Numbered from the stretch's first letter, positions 1 to 10,485 are shown. The stretch: DNA of 64,000 nt from Deltaproteobacteria bacterium (GCA_021824175.1 JAKALP010000014.1:1-64000), one strand, 5' to 3'. The notes: generated by a model from the sequence alone, not told the origin. Translations and numbers: made by a program.

Positions 1-338
1 TTCCGATCTTGTTTGCGGCGGGCGCGATCCTGCCGGTCCGCGCCAGCAGAGCGGATACGGAACTCGAAAAGGGGCAAAAGATTTACGAGACCAATTGCAT
101 GCTTTGCCATGGCAAAAACGGCAAGGGGGATGGACCGGCGGCGGCCTTGTTGAACCCCAAGCCGGCCGACTATACCCAGCCGGCCTTCTGGGCCAGCGAT
201 GCATCCAAAAAGATCGCCGCCACCATCAAGGACGGCAAAGGGCAAATGCCTCCCTTCGCCCTGGATAAGGAATCGGTGCAAGCAGTGATCGACTACCTCG
301 AACACACATTTAAACCGTCCTCCGAAAGCAAACCATAG
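1..338 (+). CDS. c-type cytochrome, single haem, 5'-truncated by window edge
   Basis: A small periplasmic class I cytochrome c. The visible part opens in the middle of a hydrophobic signal peptide that ends near an Ala-Asp-Thr cleavage region, so the true start lies before base 1; the TTG at 9 is only an in-frame codon. The haem motif CMLCH lies at residues 30-34 counted from base 9. It is followed by a Gly-rich stretch typical of this fold and by a GQMPPF segment whose Met is a likely sixth haem ligand. The C-terminal helix (VIDYLEHTF) is also typical. Role inferred: soluble electron carrier. The partner is unknown; the next gene is another haem protein on the same strand, which could be functionally linked. 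Confidence 0.85.
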   Translation, partial: PILFAAGAILPVRASRADTELEKGQKIYETNCMLCHGKNGKGDGPAAALLNPKPADYTQPAFWASDASKKIAATIKDGKGQMPPFALDKESVQAVIDYLEHTFKPSSESKP

Positions 339-536
339 CACACCGCCAACCGTGTCAATGACGGGCATGTGCGAGTTTGCCACCATCCCGTTCAGCACTG
401 TCGCCGTTGCTTCTTCACGGCTGCTAGCCAGCTGAATCCTTCTGTTCAGCGCTTGAGCGCTATGCGATCATTTTATCCGTTGATGACCGCTGGTTTCATA
501 AACCGATGACAAACCAATAGGAAGGAGAAGAAAAAG

Positions 537-1880
537 ATGAAAATACTACAGGATGGCCTTAAACCAACGCTCATGCTGACAATTATCGGCCTTGCGCTCG
601 GCGGTTTGCTGCTATTCCAGCGCCCCGCCCGCGCGCTGCCCAGTTATGCCCGCCAGACCGGCATGGCCTGCAATCTTTGCCACACCGTTTTTCCGGAACT
701 CACCGAATTCGGCCGAACCTTCAAGGCCAGCGGCTATACCCTGTCCCAGATGAAAAAAATCCAGTCCCCCCAGAGCGCCAAGCTGGCGCCCCTGGATCTC
801 AACGACACCTTGCCCTTGTCGGTGATGGCCCAGGTGGCCTATACCGGAATCCAGGAATCGGTTTCCGGCACCCAGAATAATGACATCCAGCTTCCCCAGC
901 AGCTCAGCCTTTTTTTGGCTGGCGAAATTACGCCCCACATCGGCAGTTTTGTGCAGACCACTTACACCCAGGTGGATGATCATCTGACCATGGACAATAC
1001 TGACCTGCGTTACGCCAATACGGCCCAAATGAGCGGCAAACCCCTGGTGTACGGCCTGACGCTCAACAACAACCCCACCGTGGAAGATCTGTGGAACAGC
1101 ACTCCCGCGTGGTCGTTTCCCTATGCGTCGGCTGATGTGGCGCCCACACCGGCCGCCGGCGCCCTGATCGACGGCGGCCTGGCCCAGCAAGTCGCCGGCC
1201 TGGGCGGCTACGGGTTCTGGGACAACAGCTATTACGCCGCCGTCGCCATCTATCGCTCGGCCCAGATCGGCCAGGCATCCCCGCCGGATGATACCAGCCA
1301 GAACACGATCAACAATGTGGCGCCTTATTGGCGTCTGGCCTGGCAGCACCCCCTGGGACCCGGCAGTTTTGAAGTCGGCACTTATGGCCTTTATGCCGAG
1401 CTCTACCCCAGCGGCGTATCGGGATCGACCGATCAATACACCGATTACGCCCTGGACGCCTCCTACAGGCACCCCCTGGGCAACCACCAGCTCAGTTTCC
1501 ACGCCACCTATATTTATGAAAACCAGAAATTGAATGCTTCCGTGCCGGCCGACACGGGCCACCACCTCAACACCTACCGGTTGGACGCCAATTACTACCT
1601 GGGAGGTTCGGTCGCTTTAACCCTGGCCTATTTTCGAACCGACGGAGATGAGAACCCCGGACTGTATTCACCGGCCCCGGTCACCGGCAGCCGTAACTTC
1701 AAGCCGGACAGTGAAGCTTACATCGCCCAGATCGGCTACTATCCCTGGCAGAATGTCCGTCTATCGGCCCAATATATCTACTATGATAAATTCAACGGCT
1801 CTGACACAAACTACGACGGCTTCGACCGGCAGGCCACGGACAACAACACGCTGTATCTGATGGCCTGGCTGGTATGGTAG
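537..1880 (+). CDS. mono-haem cytochrome with predicted outer-membrane beta-barrel
   Basis: 447 residues with an N-terminal signal/hydrophobic segment (residues 12-28) and one haem motif CNLCH at 45-49, inside a conserved-looking block of the form PSYARQTGMACNLCH. The rest has no further CxxCH. It is rich in alternating Tyr/aromatic and polar residues, with repeated strands such as LRYANT, YRLDANYYL and VRLSAQYIYYDKF, ending LYLMAWLVW, an aromatic C terminus typical of outer-membrane barrels. Proteins of this layout occur in Geobacter and sulfate reducers and are annotated as cytochrome c family proteins. Barrel location and a role in moving electrons across the outer membrane are inference. 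A clear AAGGAGAAG site precedes the ATG. No partner is proven, but a cytochrome c lies just upstream. Confidence 0.75.
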   Translation: MKILQDGLKPTLMLTIIGLALGGLLLFQRPARALPSYARQTGMACNLCHTVFPELTEFGRTFKASGYTLSQMKKIQSPQSAKLAPLDLNDTLPLSVMAQVAYTGIQESVSGTQNNDIQLPQQLSLFLAGEITPHIGSFVQTTYTQVDDHLTMDNTDLRYANTAQMSGKPLVYGLTLNNNPTVEDLWNSTPAWSFPYASADVAPTPAAGALIDGGLAQQVAGLGGYGFWDNSYYAAVAIYRSAQIGQASPPDDTSQNTINNVAPYWRLAWQHPLGPGSFEVGTYGLYAELYPSGVSGSTDQYTDYALDASYRHPLGNHQLSFHATYIYENQKLNASVPADTGHHLNTYRLDANYYLGGSVALTLAYFRTDGDENPGLYSPAPVTGSRNFKPDSEAYIAQIGYYPWQNVRLSAQYIYYDKFNGSDTNYDGFDRQATDNNTLYLMAWLVW

Positions 1881-1968
1881 GACAGAGGGCCCCCGCCTGG
1901 GCGATAAACGGAAAAGTGGGGCGGGAATGTAGTTCAATCCAGCGAATTCCTCCATGGAAGGATCTCTT

Positions 1969-2508
1969 ATGAGAATCCGCAATCCCATCCACCAGTGCCT
2001 GCCGGCGTTATTACTCACCCTGACCTGTCTGGCTGTACCGGCCGGCGCGCACGCCGACCAGGCGGACAGCGCGGTCTTGCGGCATGAGGTGCAAACCCTG
2101 CAGCAGACCGTGCAAGAGCTGACTCAACGCGTTGCTGAACTGGAAAAACGAATCGCGGCCGCGGGACCCGTTCCATCCATCGCCCCACAACGGCCGTCCG
2201 CGCAGAAATCGGCCGGGCCGGGGACCGGCAATGCCGCCACGGTCCCGGCCGCGATCCAGACCAACGCCGCCGCGCAAGGCGTTCACGGCGACCGCCCATC
2301 TTCGGTTCGTGAAAGCTGGCGGCGTCTCGACCGCCGCATGACCGCCGAACAGGTCGAAGAACTTCTGGGCAAACCGCAGCAACAGTTTCCCCTGGCCGGA
2401 AAAATCGTCTGGTACTACCACTACCCAGACAATCACAATGGAACCGTCACCTTCTTCCAGGATATGCGAGTGGCCGGCTGGCAGCCGCCGCCCGCGGGAG
2501 GTTTTTAA
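1969..2508 (+). CDS. exported coiled-coil protein with BamE/SmpA-like C terminus
   Basis: 179 residues. The ATG at 1969 is preferred over the in-frame ATG at 1954, because GGAAGGA (1956-1962) then sits six bases upstream and the product opens with a clean signal peptide (RIRNPIHQCLPALLLTL, cleavage near AHA-DQ). Residues about 30-60 are a heptad coiled coil (LRHEVQTLQQTVQELTQRVAELEKR), followed by a Pro/Ala-rich linker. The C-terminal 65 residues (RRMTAEQVEELLGKP, VWYYHYPD, GTVTFFQD) match the two-helix/three-strand SmpA-OmlA (BamE-like) pattern. Function unknown; probably a periplasmic or envelope-associated protein. It lacks a lipobox. Confidence 0.7.
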   Translation: MRIRNPIHQCLPALLLTLTCLAVPAGAHADQADSAVLRHEVQTLQQTVQELTQRVAELEKRIAAAGPVPSIAPQRPSAQKSAGPGTGNAATVPAAIQTNAAAQGVHGDRPSSVRESWRRLDRRMTAEQVEELLGKPQQQFPLAGKIVWYYHYPDNHNGTVTFFQDMRVAGWQPPPAGGF

Positions 2509-2539
2509 CCTGCTCCAATCCATGGAGCTGACCCAAGTA

Positions 2540-2590
2540 AGGGACGAGGAAGATGCAAACATACCCAATAGGTGCATCTTCTTCGTCCCT
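2540..2590 (+). terminator. long hairpin after the BamE-like gene
   Basis: Arms 2540-2557 and 2573-2590 pair over 18 bases with one G.T wobble around a 15-base loop. The hairpin lies 31 bases after the stop codon at 2508. No T-tract follows, so it may be a processing or stability hairpin rather than a classical intrinsic terminator. Confidence 0.5.
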
Positions 2591-2868
2591 AAGCGTTTCT
2601 GTTGCCACGCCAGCCAGGCCGTCTGCGTGGTCATCCGCGGCGATATACTGTTCATCCCAACGGCAAATAGGGCCTCCATCCTATTTCTGACGGCGCGGCC
2701 GATCGCTATCTTTTCTCATCACCGCTTGACTCTACACACGTGTACGCAAGGTCGGGGGGGATTGCTGCGTAGAGCTAAAAACCGGGTTTATGTGAGCAGC
2801 ATTCGGGGCGAACCTGGAGAAGTAAAACCGCCCATGATCCAAACAACTTCAGTGAGGAGGAGCAAAGC
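2591..2868. other. non-coding gap before transketolase remnant
   Basis: No convincing gene: the open frame across it has no ribosome site and no family resemblance. It ends in a strong GAGGAGG site (about 2853-2860) that serves the 2869 start. Confidence 0.5.
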
Positions 2869-3147
2869 ATGCCCGATCAAAAAAAACTCATCGAGCTGGA
2901 AAAGATCGCCAAGCTATTGCGTTATCACATTTTAACTTCCACGACCCGAGCCGGCTCCGGCCATCCCACCTCTTCGCTTTCAGCCACGAAACTCATGGCC
3001 GGTCTGCTGTTCGGCGGAGCTTTTCACTGCCTGACCGTCCGCAAACGCCCCGTGAGCGGCAATCCTCAAGAATTACTGGATTATGAAGAGATTTCGAGCT
3101 CGGCCATAATCAAAAAAATACAGGCCGCAATGGATGCCGCCGGATAA
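2869..3147 (+). pseudogene. transketolase remnant (N and C ends joined, centre deleted)
   Basis: A 92-residue frame with a strong GAGGAGGAG ribosome site. Residues 1-52 are the start of a transketolase: LLRYHILTSTTRAGSGHPTS carries the conserved SGHP thiamine-diphosphate/substrate loop. The text then jumps at about residue 53 into VRKRPVSGNPQELLDYEE, the C-terminal tail of the same family. A full enzyme has about 630 residues, so roughly 540 central ones are missing while the frame is kept. The product cannot bind ThDP or form the active site. It is an internal-deletion pseudogene that may still be translated. The join is read from remembered family sequences, not from an alignment. Confidence 0.75.
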
Positions 3148-3217
3148 TACGGGCGTTTCCCAATGGGGTCTCCCGAAAAACGCGCTGCGCCGCATCAATT
3201 TTGGAAAGGACAGACCA

Positions 3218-4015
3218 ATGGAGCTTCGGACCATAGCTAAAGACTTCCCACCGGAAGAAGATTTAATAAAAACGATAGAACCAATCCCCTACCCCCTGAC
3301 GGCGGACGATGGCGCCAATCGATTCGGCCCGGCCGTTGATCAGCCCAGCCGGAAAGTGCAAACCGTCGAGCTGGTAGTCTTTTTATTACTGGTTCTTCCC
3401 GCGCTGTCGACTTCATTTTTGATCGACGATCAATCCGGTGGAGGGTTTATCCTGAGCGCCGTTTACTCCATTCTCGGCGATCTGGGGTTGTTGAGCCTGG
3501 TATTTTACTTCCTCTGGCGCAATGGGGAGCCGTTGCGGCGCCTCGGCTGGACGCTGGGCAAGCTGCCCAAAGAAATCGGCTGGGGTCTGGTGTTGTTTCT
3601 GCCCGTCATTTACGGCGCCAATAAGTTGGAGAGCGCCTTGCACAGCCTGGGTTTGTCGGCCCCTTCCAAAGTGCCTTCTTTTCTGGCGGCCAAGGGCTTC
3701 GCAGGGATTGCGGTGGCGGTGGTGATGGTAGTAGTTGTGGCCGTCGTAGAAGAAATCATCTACCGCGGTTACCTGATCTTGAGACTGAAAAGCGTTGCCC
3801 GCCGTTCCTGGGCGGCGGTGCTGCTCTCCTCGGCCATCTTTTGTCTCGGCCATGGCTATGAAGGTTTGGCCGGCGTGATCAGCATTTACTTCCTGGGCGT
3901 GGCGTTGGCCCTTATCTATGTCTGGCGCGGGAGCCTGGTCGCGCCCATGATCATTCATTTCATGATCGATTTCAGCAGTATTGTACTAGCGGCCATGCTT
4001 GGCGGAAGAACATGA
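3218..4015 (+). CDS. CPBP family intramembrane metalloprotease
   Basis: 265 residues from the ATG at 3218, chosen because GGAAAGGA (3203-3210) precedes it at good spacing; an earlier in-frame ATG at 3134 has no such site and overlaps the transketolase remnant. A cytosolic N-terminal stretch is followed by several membrane helices (from VELVVFLLLVL onward). The Abi/CAAX signature motifs are present: EEIIYRG at 178-184 (paired Glu plus Arg), a His in FCLGHGYEG at 212, and HFMIDF near 246-251 as the last metal-ligand region. These proteases cut in the membrane plane; substrates are unknown here. It could act in envelope maturation or as an immunity-type CPBP; nothing around it decides. Confidence 0.85.
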   Translation: MELRTIAKDFPPEEDLIKTIEPIPYPLTADDGANRFGPAVDQPSRKVQTVELVVFLLLVLPALSTSFLIDDQSGGGFILSAVYSILGDLGLLSLVFYFLWRNGEPLRRLGWTLGKLPKEIGWGLVLFLPVIYGANKLESALHSLGLSAPSKVPSFLAAKGFAGIAVAVVMVVVVAVVEEIIYRGYLILRLKSVARRSWAAVLLSSAIFCLGHGYEGLAGVISIYFLGVALALIYVWRGSLVAPMIIHFMIDFSSIVLAAMLGGRT

Positions 4016-4156
4016 GAGCGGCCTACTGATGGCGCCGGATGCAATAGCCGACCAAACAAGGAGCACCGCCCAGTGTTGAAAAATGGATTCAAGGAATTAT
4101 CTTCTGCTGCGCTTGCTTGAGTTCCAACCGATTTTGACGCGAGGGAGAATAAGAGT

Positions 4157-6889
4157 ATGTTGTCACAGTCCAGTAATGCACACGATGCGCCATTGCGGCG
4201 GCTCACATTTGAGACGGCCGTAGGCATCATCATCTTCGTGGCCACCATGCTGCTGGTCACCGGGGTCTGGATCTTCTATGCCATTCGAACCGTTCCGCCC
4301 TCGGCCGAAATGGTGACCCGCACTACTCTTTCCAACGGGCTGCGGGTGGTGATTGTTCGCAACCCCATTGCCGCCGTGGTGACCACGGTGGTCAACTACC
4401 AGGCGGGTTCGGTGGAAGCACCCCAGGGCTTTCCCGGCATGGCCCATGCCCAGGAGCACATGATGTTCCGAGGCAGCCCGGACCTCAGCTCCGCCCAGCT
4501 GGCCAATATCAACGCCGCCATGGGCGGCCGGTTCAACGCCGATACCCAGCAGACCGTCACCCAGTACTTTTCCACGGTGCCGGCCGAGTACCTGGATGTG
4601 GCCCTGCGTATCGAAGCCATTCGCATGAGCGGTATACTGGATACGCAAGAGTTGTGGCAGCAGGAACGCGGCGCCATCGAACAAGAGGTAGCCAGCGATC
4701 TCTCCAGCCCCGAATATGTCTTTTACACCAAATTACTGGCCGCCATGTTCAAAGGCACGCCCTATGCCTGGGATGCCCTGGGCACCAAGGAATCTTTTGA
4801 TGCCACCACGGGTGCCATGCTGAAAAACTTCCACGACACCTGGTATGCGCCCAATAATGCCATCATCGTGGTGGCGGGTGATGTGACGCCCGAAAAAGTG
4901 ATTGCCCAGATCAAAACGCTTTTCGGCCCGATCCCGTCCAAAAAACTGCCCGCGCGGCCCGCCATCGAGCTCGGACCCGTGGAACCCCAAACGATCCAGA
5001 TGGCCAATGATCTGCCTTACAGCATGGCCATCTTGTCTTTCCGGCTGCCCGGTTACGATAGCCCGGATTATGCCGCCTGCCAGGTACTGGCGGATGTGCT
5101 CGACAGCCAGCGGGGTAAATTTGCCGATCTGGCCGCCGAAGGCAAGGTCTTGTCGGCCGGCTTTGATTTAAATGTGCTACCCAAAGCTGGCCTGGGTTTC
5201 GTCACGGCCTCATTTCCTCAAAGCATCAAACCGGAAACGGTGATCGATGAATTGTGGACGATCTTGCGCCAGGAACAGACCGATGGCTTTGATGCCGATA
5301 TCGTGGCAGCCGCCAAACGGCGTGAAACCGCCGATGTGGAATATCAGAAGAATTCGGTGACGGGCCTGGCCATGGCCTGGTCCCAGGCCTTGGCCATTGA
5401 GGGGCGGCCATCGCCCCAGGCAGATGTCGATGCCATTTCCCGCGTGAGCGTGGATGATGTCAACCGCGTGGCCCGCCTCTATTTGCACCCGAACCTGTGC
5501 ATCACGGCCATTTTTACGCCCCAAGCCTCGGGCACGCCGGTCATGGGCACCGGCCGCAGGGGCGCGGAGTCGGTCAATATGCCCCAAAGTCCGGAGACCA
5601 CCCTGCCCTCCTGGGCTGACGAAGCCCTCAAGCGCCTGAGCATTCCCGCGGCCCAATTGAATCCCTTTCAAAGACAGCTTCCCAACGGAATCACCTTAAT
5701 TGTTCAGCCCACGACCGTGAGCCGGACCGTGAGCATCTACGGGCGGGTCAAATCCAAACCGGGCTTGCAGGTGCCGCCCGGTCAGGAAGGGGTTGATAAA
5801 GTACTGAACGGCCTGTTCGATTACGGGACGCAAACGCTGAACCGGCAAGCGTTTCAAAAGGCTCTGGACGACATTGCCGCCAATGCATCGGTCGGCACCG
5901 ATTTCTCTTTGGAAGTACTCAAAGACCAATTCGATCCCGGCACCCGGCTGCTGGCGGATAATCTCCTGCATCCGGCCCTGCCTGAAGAGGCCTTCGCCAT
6001 TGTGCGCGATCAAACCGCCGCGGTGGCGGCGGGCGATGAACACAGCCCGGCCGAACTAGCCCACCGCGCCCTAAAAAAGGGTCTCTACCCGGAAAAAGAT
6101 CCGGCCCTGCGCTGGCCGACCCCTAAGGAAGTATCCGCATTGTCTCTGGCGGATGTGCGGGCCTACTACCAGAAGATCATGCGGCCGGACGAAACCGTCA
6201 TGGTTGTTATCGGCGATGTGACTGCCGAGGAAGCCGAGGCCACGGTGTCCAAATACTTCGGGGCCTGGCAGGCCACCGGCCCCAAACCCGATCTGCTCAT
6301 GCCACGGGTGCCGGCCAACGCGCCCGTCGTGGTCCATGTACCCAACAAAAGCCGCATCCAGGACAATGTCGTGTTGGCCCAGACCCTGGGTTTGACCCTG
6401 TCTGATCCAGACTACTACGCCATCAAACTGGGCAACCATGTCTTGGGCGGCGGATTCTACGCCACCCGCCTGTACCACGATCTGCGCGAAGAGCGCGGGC
6501 TGGTCTATAGCGTGGACGTGGAGGCGCACGCGGACCAACGGCGGGCGGTATACGCCGTAGAATACGCGTGCGACCCCGCCAATGTGGAGATCGCCCGCAC
6601 CATTGTCACGCGCAACATCGAGACCATGCAGACCCAGCCGGTGAATGCCGGCGAACTGGATCTGGCCAAGGCCATGCTGCTGCGCGAAATCCCGTTGGAT
6701 GAATCCAGCCTGGGGGCCATCGCCCGCGGCTATATCGGCCGCATTGAGGTGGAGCAGCCCTTGGACGAACCGGTCCTGGCGGCCCGCCGCTATGTGGCGT
6801 TAACCGCGGCGCAGGTGCAGGCCGCCTTTGCCAAATGGCTCCGACCCCAGGACTGGGTGCAGGTCACCGAAGGTCCGGCGCCGGAGTAG
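4157..6889 (+). CDS. M16 family zinc peptidase, two-repeat, membrane-anchored
   Basis: 910 residues. One N-terminal transmembrane helix (about 21-43) anchors a large extracytoplasmic part made of two M16 repeats (about 55-450 and 505-900). The inverted zinc motif HxxEH is intact as HAQEH at 97-101, with the third ligand supplied by Glu at about 175-177 (GAIEQEVA). The second repeat lacks the motif, as usual for the non-catalytic half; it retains the FYATRLYHDLREERGLVYS substrate-binding Arg/Tyr region. The family degrades peptides in a clam-shell chamber. The full length argues that it is active. No operon partner: 140 bases separate it from the CPBP gene and the next gene is convergent. Confidence 0.9.
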   Translation: MLSQSSNAHDAPLRRLTFETAVGIIIFVATMLLVTGVWIFYAIRTVPPSAEMVTRTTLSNGLRVVIVRNPIAAVVTTVVNYQAGSVEAPQGFPGMAHAQEHMMFRGSPDLSSAQLANINAAMGGRFNADTQQTVTQYFSTVPAEYLDVALRIEAIRMSGILDTQELWQQERGAIEQEVASDLSSPEYVFYTKLLAAMFKGTPYAWDALGTKESFDATTGAMLKNFHDTWYAPNNAIIVVAGDVTPEKVIAQIKTLFGPIPSKKLPARPAIELGPVEPQTIQMANDLPYSMAILSFRLPGYDSPDYAACQVLADVLDSQRGKFADLAAEGKVLSAGFDLNVLPKAGLGFVTASFPQSIKPETVIDELWTILRQEQTDGFDADIVAAAKRRETADVEYQKNSVTGLAMAWSQALAIEGRPSPQADVDAISRVSVDDVNRVARLYLHPNLCITAIFTPQASGTPVMGTGRRGAESVNMPQSPETTLPSWADEALKRLSIPAAQLNPFQRQLPNGITLIVQPTTVSRTVSIYGRVKSKPGLQVPPGQEGVDKVLNGLFDYGTQTLNRQAFQKALDDIAANASVGTDFSLEVLKDQFDPGTRLLADNLLHPALPEEAFAIVRDQTAAVAAGDEHSPAELAHRALKKGLYPEKDPALRWPTPKEVSALSLADVRAYYQKIMRPDETVMVVIGDVTAEEAEATVSKYFGAWQATGPKPDLLMPRVPANAPVVVHVPNKSRIQDNVVLAQTLGLTLSDPDYYAIKLGNHVLGGGFYATRLYHDLREERGLVYSVDVEAHADQRRAVYAVEYACDPANVEIARTIVTRNIETMQTQPVNAGELDLAKAMLLREIPLDESSLGAIARGYIGRIEVEQPLDEPVLAARRYVALTAAQVQAAFAKWLRPQDWVQVTEGPAPE

Positions 6890-6935
6890 ATTCGAGGAAG
6901 TTCAAGCCGTTTCAGAATAGGATTTTGGGTCGCGA

Positions 6936-9620
6936 TCAAAGCGGTGCCTGACCGCGCAGATGGTACTCGCCGAACTGTTGAATGAGCTTGGCCACCAGGC
7001 CGGTCCAGCCGGTCTGGTGGCTCGCGCCTAAGCCCGCACCGTTATCGCCATGGAAGTACTCGTTGAAGATCACTAGATCCCGCCAATGGGGGTCCCGGTG
7101 GATATGTGGCGCCTGGCCCTGAAAAGGCCGCCGGCCATGGGCGTCGGCTTCGAAAAGTAAAATCAGGCGCCGGGACAATTCCACGGCAATCTCCCATAAG
7201 GACATCGCGTGGCCCGAACCAACGGGGCACGGCACTTTGAAATCATCGCCCAGGTAGTAATGAAATTTTTGGAGCGTTTCGATCAGCAAGAAGTTGATGG
7301 GAAACCAAACGGGCCCGCGCCAGTTGGAGTTGCCGCCGAACAGACCGGTGGTCGATTCGGCCGGTTCGTAATCGAGCCGGTATGTTCGGCCGCGGACTTC
7401 GAAGACATAGGGGTTTTCCAGATGAATCTTGGAGACCGAGCGAATGCCGTACGGGCTGAGGAATTTCGCTTCATCCAACATATTGGCCAATATTTTGCGG
7501 AGCCTTTTTTCATCGACGATGGACAGAAGCCTGCGGCCGGCCAACCCTGTTTTTTCCAGGCTCGCGCAATCGCTGATCAATTCTGGGCGGTTGCGGATAA
7601 ACCATTCAAAGCGGCGCCTGAACTCGGGCAGGGCTTCCAGTACCTGGGACTCGATGGTCTCCGTTGCGAATAACGGAATCAGGCCCACCAGGGAGTGGGT
7701 TTTCATGGCCGTACTGCGGCCGTCCGGCTTGCGAATCACATCGTAGTAAAGCCCGTCTTCTTCATTCCACAAACCGCTTTGGATGTCGCCCAGACCGTTG
7801 ATGGCGTCGGCGATATAGACGAAATGCTCGAAGAATTTGCAGGCGATGTCTTCGTAAGCCGGGTCCTCCCGAGTCAACTCCAGCGCGATGGTCAGCATGT
7901 TCAGACAATACATGCCCATCCAGCTGGTGCCGTCGGCCTGCTCAAGATACCCTCCGGTGGGCAGGGGTTCGCTGCGGTTGAAAATACCGATATTGTCCAG
8001 CCCTAAAAATCCGCCCTCGAAGACATTGTTGCCGGCGGCGTCCTTGCGGTTGACCCACCAGGTGAAGTTCAAAAGCAGTTTTTGGAAAACCCGTCTCAAA
8101 AACAGACTGTCTTTGCGGCCGTATATCTTCTCTTCGATCCGGTAGACCCGCCAAGCGGCCCAGGCGTGCACCGGCGGGTTCACATCGCCAAAGGCCCATT
8201 CATAAGCCGGCAGCTGGCCGTTGGGATGCATATACCATTCACGGGTCAGGCGCAGCAGCTGGCGTTTGGCAAATCCGGGATCGATCATGGCCAGAGGAAT
8301 GGTGTGAAACGCCAGATCCCAGGCGGCGAACCAGGGGTACTCCCACTTGTCGGGAACCGAAAGAATGTCTTCGCAGTGGATGTGCGGCCACCTGGCGTTG
8401 CGGCCGCTGCGCCGCTGGGGGAACGGCGGCGGGCCGGCGGCGTCGCCCTTGAGCCAGTCGTGGATTACGTAATGGTAGTACTGCTTGTTCCACAGCATGC
8501 CCGCGAAGGCCTGGCGCTGAATCCGCCGCAAGTCTTCTTTGAGGGGAAAGGGGCAGATGCGTTCATAAAATTCATCGGCTTCCCGTTTACGCCGGGCCAT
8601 GGTTTCTTCGAATACTTCTCCAAAAGGCGATTGGAGCGAAAGTGTATCGCTCAGGCGCAGGCGGATGGTCCGGCGCTCGCCGGCCGCGATATCCAGAAAG
8701 TAATGGCCGGCCGCCTTGGTGCCCGCTTGATCCGGATTGACCGCCGCCTTGCGGCCCTGTATCAGGTAGTCGTGAAATCCATCTTTGGTAAAGGCGCTGG
8801 GATTGGCGGCGCCGAACAAGCGGTGGTGGTTGCTTTCGTTTTCGACAAACAGGAGCTCCGCGGGCGCTTCGAGGAAAAGCCAGCGTTTGCCCAGCAGAGA
8901 ATGGTCGGCTTCCACCACCGCAAAGGCGCCCGAGGCGGACTTGAGCTCCAGCGACGGCTTGGCCGCGCCGTCATTCCAGGACCAGGTGTTGCGAAACCAC
9001 AGCGTTGGCAACAGGTGCAGTCCGGCCCTCTCCGGACCGCGGTTGACTGCCTCGATTTGGATCAGGATATCTTCGGCCCCAGCTTTGGCGTACTCGACAA
9101 ACACATCGAAGTAACGGTTTTCTTTAAATACGCCGGTATCCAGCAATTCAAATTCAAAATCCCCGGCGCCCCGGCGGCGGTTTTCTTCGACCAGCTGTTC
9201 ATAAGGAAACGCCTGCTGGGGATACTTGTACAGAAATTTCATGTAGGCGTGGCTGGGAGTATTGTCGAGATAGAAGTAGTACTCCTTGACATCTTCGCCA
9301 TGATTGCCCTCATGGCCGGTCAAACCAAAGGCCCGCTCCTTGAGTATCGGATCGCGCCCGTTCCAGAGCGCCAACGCAAAACAAAGGTACTGATGGTAGT
9401 CGCAGATGCCGGCCAAACCGTCTTCGCCCCAACGATAGGCACGCGAGCGGGCCTGATCATGGGGGAACGAATCCCAGGCGTTGCCGTCGGCGCTGTAATC
9501 TTCGCGCACCGTGCCCCATTGACGTTCACTCAAATAGGGACCCCAGCTCTCCCAGCGAACTTTTTGGGTACGCATTTCTTCCAGGCGCAATTCTTCAGCG
9601 GTCAGCGAAGCTCTGTCCAT
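6936..9620 (-). CDS. GH63-like glucosidase (MGH1-type (alpha/alpha)6 hydrolase)
   Basis: 894 residues, no signal peptide, so cytoplasmic. The sequence has the look of the large bacterial glucosidase/GH63 family: an N-terminal block with [20 protein letters not shown], then a C-terminal (alpha/alpha)6 part with [50 protein letters not shown] and [14 protein letters not shown]. Members hydrolyse alpha-glucosides or mannosylglycerate-type compatible solutes; the substrate here is not readable. The SD (GGAGGA) lies inside the last codons of the SDR gene whose stop is eight bases upstream, so the two are translated as one operon. A role in glucosylglycerate or trehalose-like solute turnover is possible but unproven. 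Confidence 0.85.
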   Translation of the reverse strand: MDRASLTAEELRLEEMRTQKVRWESWGPYLSERQWGTVREDYSADGNAWDSFPHDQARSRAYRWGEDGLAGICDYHQYLCFALALWNGRDPILKERAFGLTGHEGNHGEDVKEYYFYLDNTPSHAYMKFLYKYPQQAFPYEQLVEENRRRGAGDFEFELLDTGVFKENRYFDVFVEYAKAGAEDILIQIEAVNRGPERAGLHLLPTLWFRNTWSWNDGAAKPSLELKSASGAFAVVEADHSLLGKRWLFLEAPAELLFVENESNHHRLFGAANPSAFTKDGFHDYLIQGRKAAVNPDQAGTKAAGHYFLDIAAGERRTIRLRLSDTLSLQSPFGEVFEETMARRKREADEFYERICPFPLKEDLRRIQRQAFAGMLWNKQYYHYVIHDWLKGDAAGPPPFPQRRSGRNARWPHIHCEDILSVPDKWEYPWFAAWDLAFHTIPLAMIDPGFAKRQLLRLTREWYMHPNGQLPAYEWAFGDVNPPVHAWAAWRVYRIEEKIYGRKDSLFLRRVFQKLLLNFTWWVNRKDAAGNNVFEGGFLGLDNIGIFNRSEPLPTGGYLEQADGTSWMGMYCLNMLTIALELTREDPAYEDIACKFFEHFVYIADAINGLGDIQSGLWNEEDGLYYDVIRKPDGRSTAMKTHSLVGLIPLFATETIESQVLEALPEFRRRFEWFIRNRPELISDCASLEKTGLAGRRLLSIVDEKRLRKILANMLDEAKFLSPYGIRSVSKIHLENPYVFEVRGRTYRLDYEPAESTTGLFGGNSNWRGPVWFPINFLLIETLQKFHYYLGDDFKVPCPVGSGHAMSLWEIAVELSRRLILLFEADAHGRRPFQGQAPHIHRDPHWRDLVIFNEYFHGDNGAGLGASHQTGWTGLVAKLIQQFGEYHLRGQAPL

Positions 9621-9627
9621 GGATTCT

Positions 9628-10452
9628 TCATCCTCCGGTTCGGAAACCGGGATAGAGCATCATACCGCCATCAATGAAGAGCGTGGCCCCGGTCATGTAG
9701 TCCGATTGATCCGACGCCAGCCAGACCGCGGCCCGGGCGATATCGGTGGTTTCGCCCACACGGTTATAGGGGATGAGTTTGAGCAACTCCCGTTCGGCCT
9801 CGGGCGTCTGCCAGGCGGATTGATTGATGGGCGTCTTAATGGCTCCGGGCGCAATGGAGTTTGCGCGGATGTGATACTGGGCCAGTTCCTGGGCCATGGT
9901 CTGCATCAGCATCATGACCCCACCCTTGGAGGCCGCATAGTTGGCGTGGCGGGCCCATGGGATGGCCTGGTGGACCGATGACATGCAGATGATCTTGCCG
10001 GCCGCGGCGGACAGTTCAGGCACGACGCCCCGGCGGATAAACTCGCGGGCCGCTTCCCTGGCACACAGAAACTGACCGGTAAGATTGACCGACAGCACTT
10101 TGTTCCATTGGTCCAGCGTCATCTCTTGAAAGGCCGCATCCCGTTGCAGGCCTGCGTTGTTGACCAGGATATCGATGCTGCCCCAGGCCGAAATCATCGA
10201 AGCAAACATCTCCCGCACCTGTTCTTCCATGCTGACATCGGCGTTGAGCGCCATGGCTGTACCGCCGTTGGCCTGGATCTCCTCCACGACCTGCCGGGCG
10301 TCCTTCTCGCTGGCCACATAATTGATCGCCACCGCTGCGCCGGCCGCGGCCAGGGCTTGGGCCACGGCCTTGCCGATGCCGCTGTTGGCGCCCGTGACCA
10401 GAGCCCGCTGGCCTGTCAGGATGGGCGTTGGTTGTGTTGATGTTGAAGGCAT
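9628..10452 (-). CDS. SDR family oxidoreductase (glucose 1-dehydrogenase-like)
   Basis: 274 residues, classical short-chain dehydrogenase. The dinucleotide motif TGxxxGIG is at 20-27 (TGANSGIG), NNAG at 98-101, catalytic Ser near 158 and YxxxK at 172-176 (YAASK). The C terminus ([20 protein letters not shown]) matches the glucose 1-dehydrogenase/3-oxoacyl-reductase subgroup. A strong AAGGGAGGA ribosome site precedes the ATG. First gene of a two-gene minus-strand operon with the GH63 glucosidase, so oxidation of a released sugar is a fair guess, though SDR substrates cannot be read from sequence. Confidence 0.88.
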   Translation of the reverse strand: MPSTSTQPTPILTGQRALVTGANSGIGKAVAQALAAAGAAVAINYVASEKDARQVVEEIQANGGTAMALNADVSMEEQVREMFASMISAWGSIDILVNNAGLQRDAAFQEMTLDQWNKVLSVNLTGQFLCAREAAREFIRRGVVPELSAAAGKIICMSSVHQAIPWARHANYAASKGGVMMLMQTMAQELAQYHIRANSIAPGAIKTPINQSAWQTPEAERELLKLIPYNRVGETTDIARAAVWLASDQSDYMTGATLFIDGGMMLYPGFRTGG

Positions 10453-10485
10453 AATCAGATCCTCCCTTGCGATTGTCCCATCGAT

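Noticed and set aside
2438-2935. 165-codon open frame between the BamE-like gene and the transketolase remnant
   Set aside because: Begins inside another gene, runs through a hairpin and overlaps the transketolase remnant; no ribosome site or family resemblance.
8082-9677. Long open frame opposite the GH63 gene (531 codons)
   Set aside because: Antisense shadow in GC-rich coding sequence; no family resemblance, while the minus-strand frame is a clear glucosidase.
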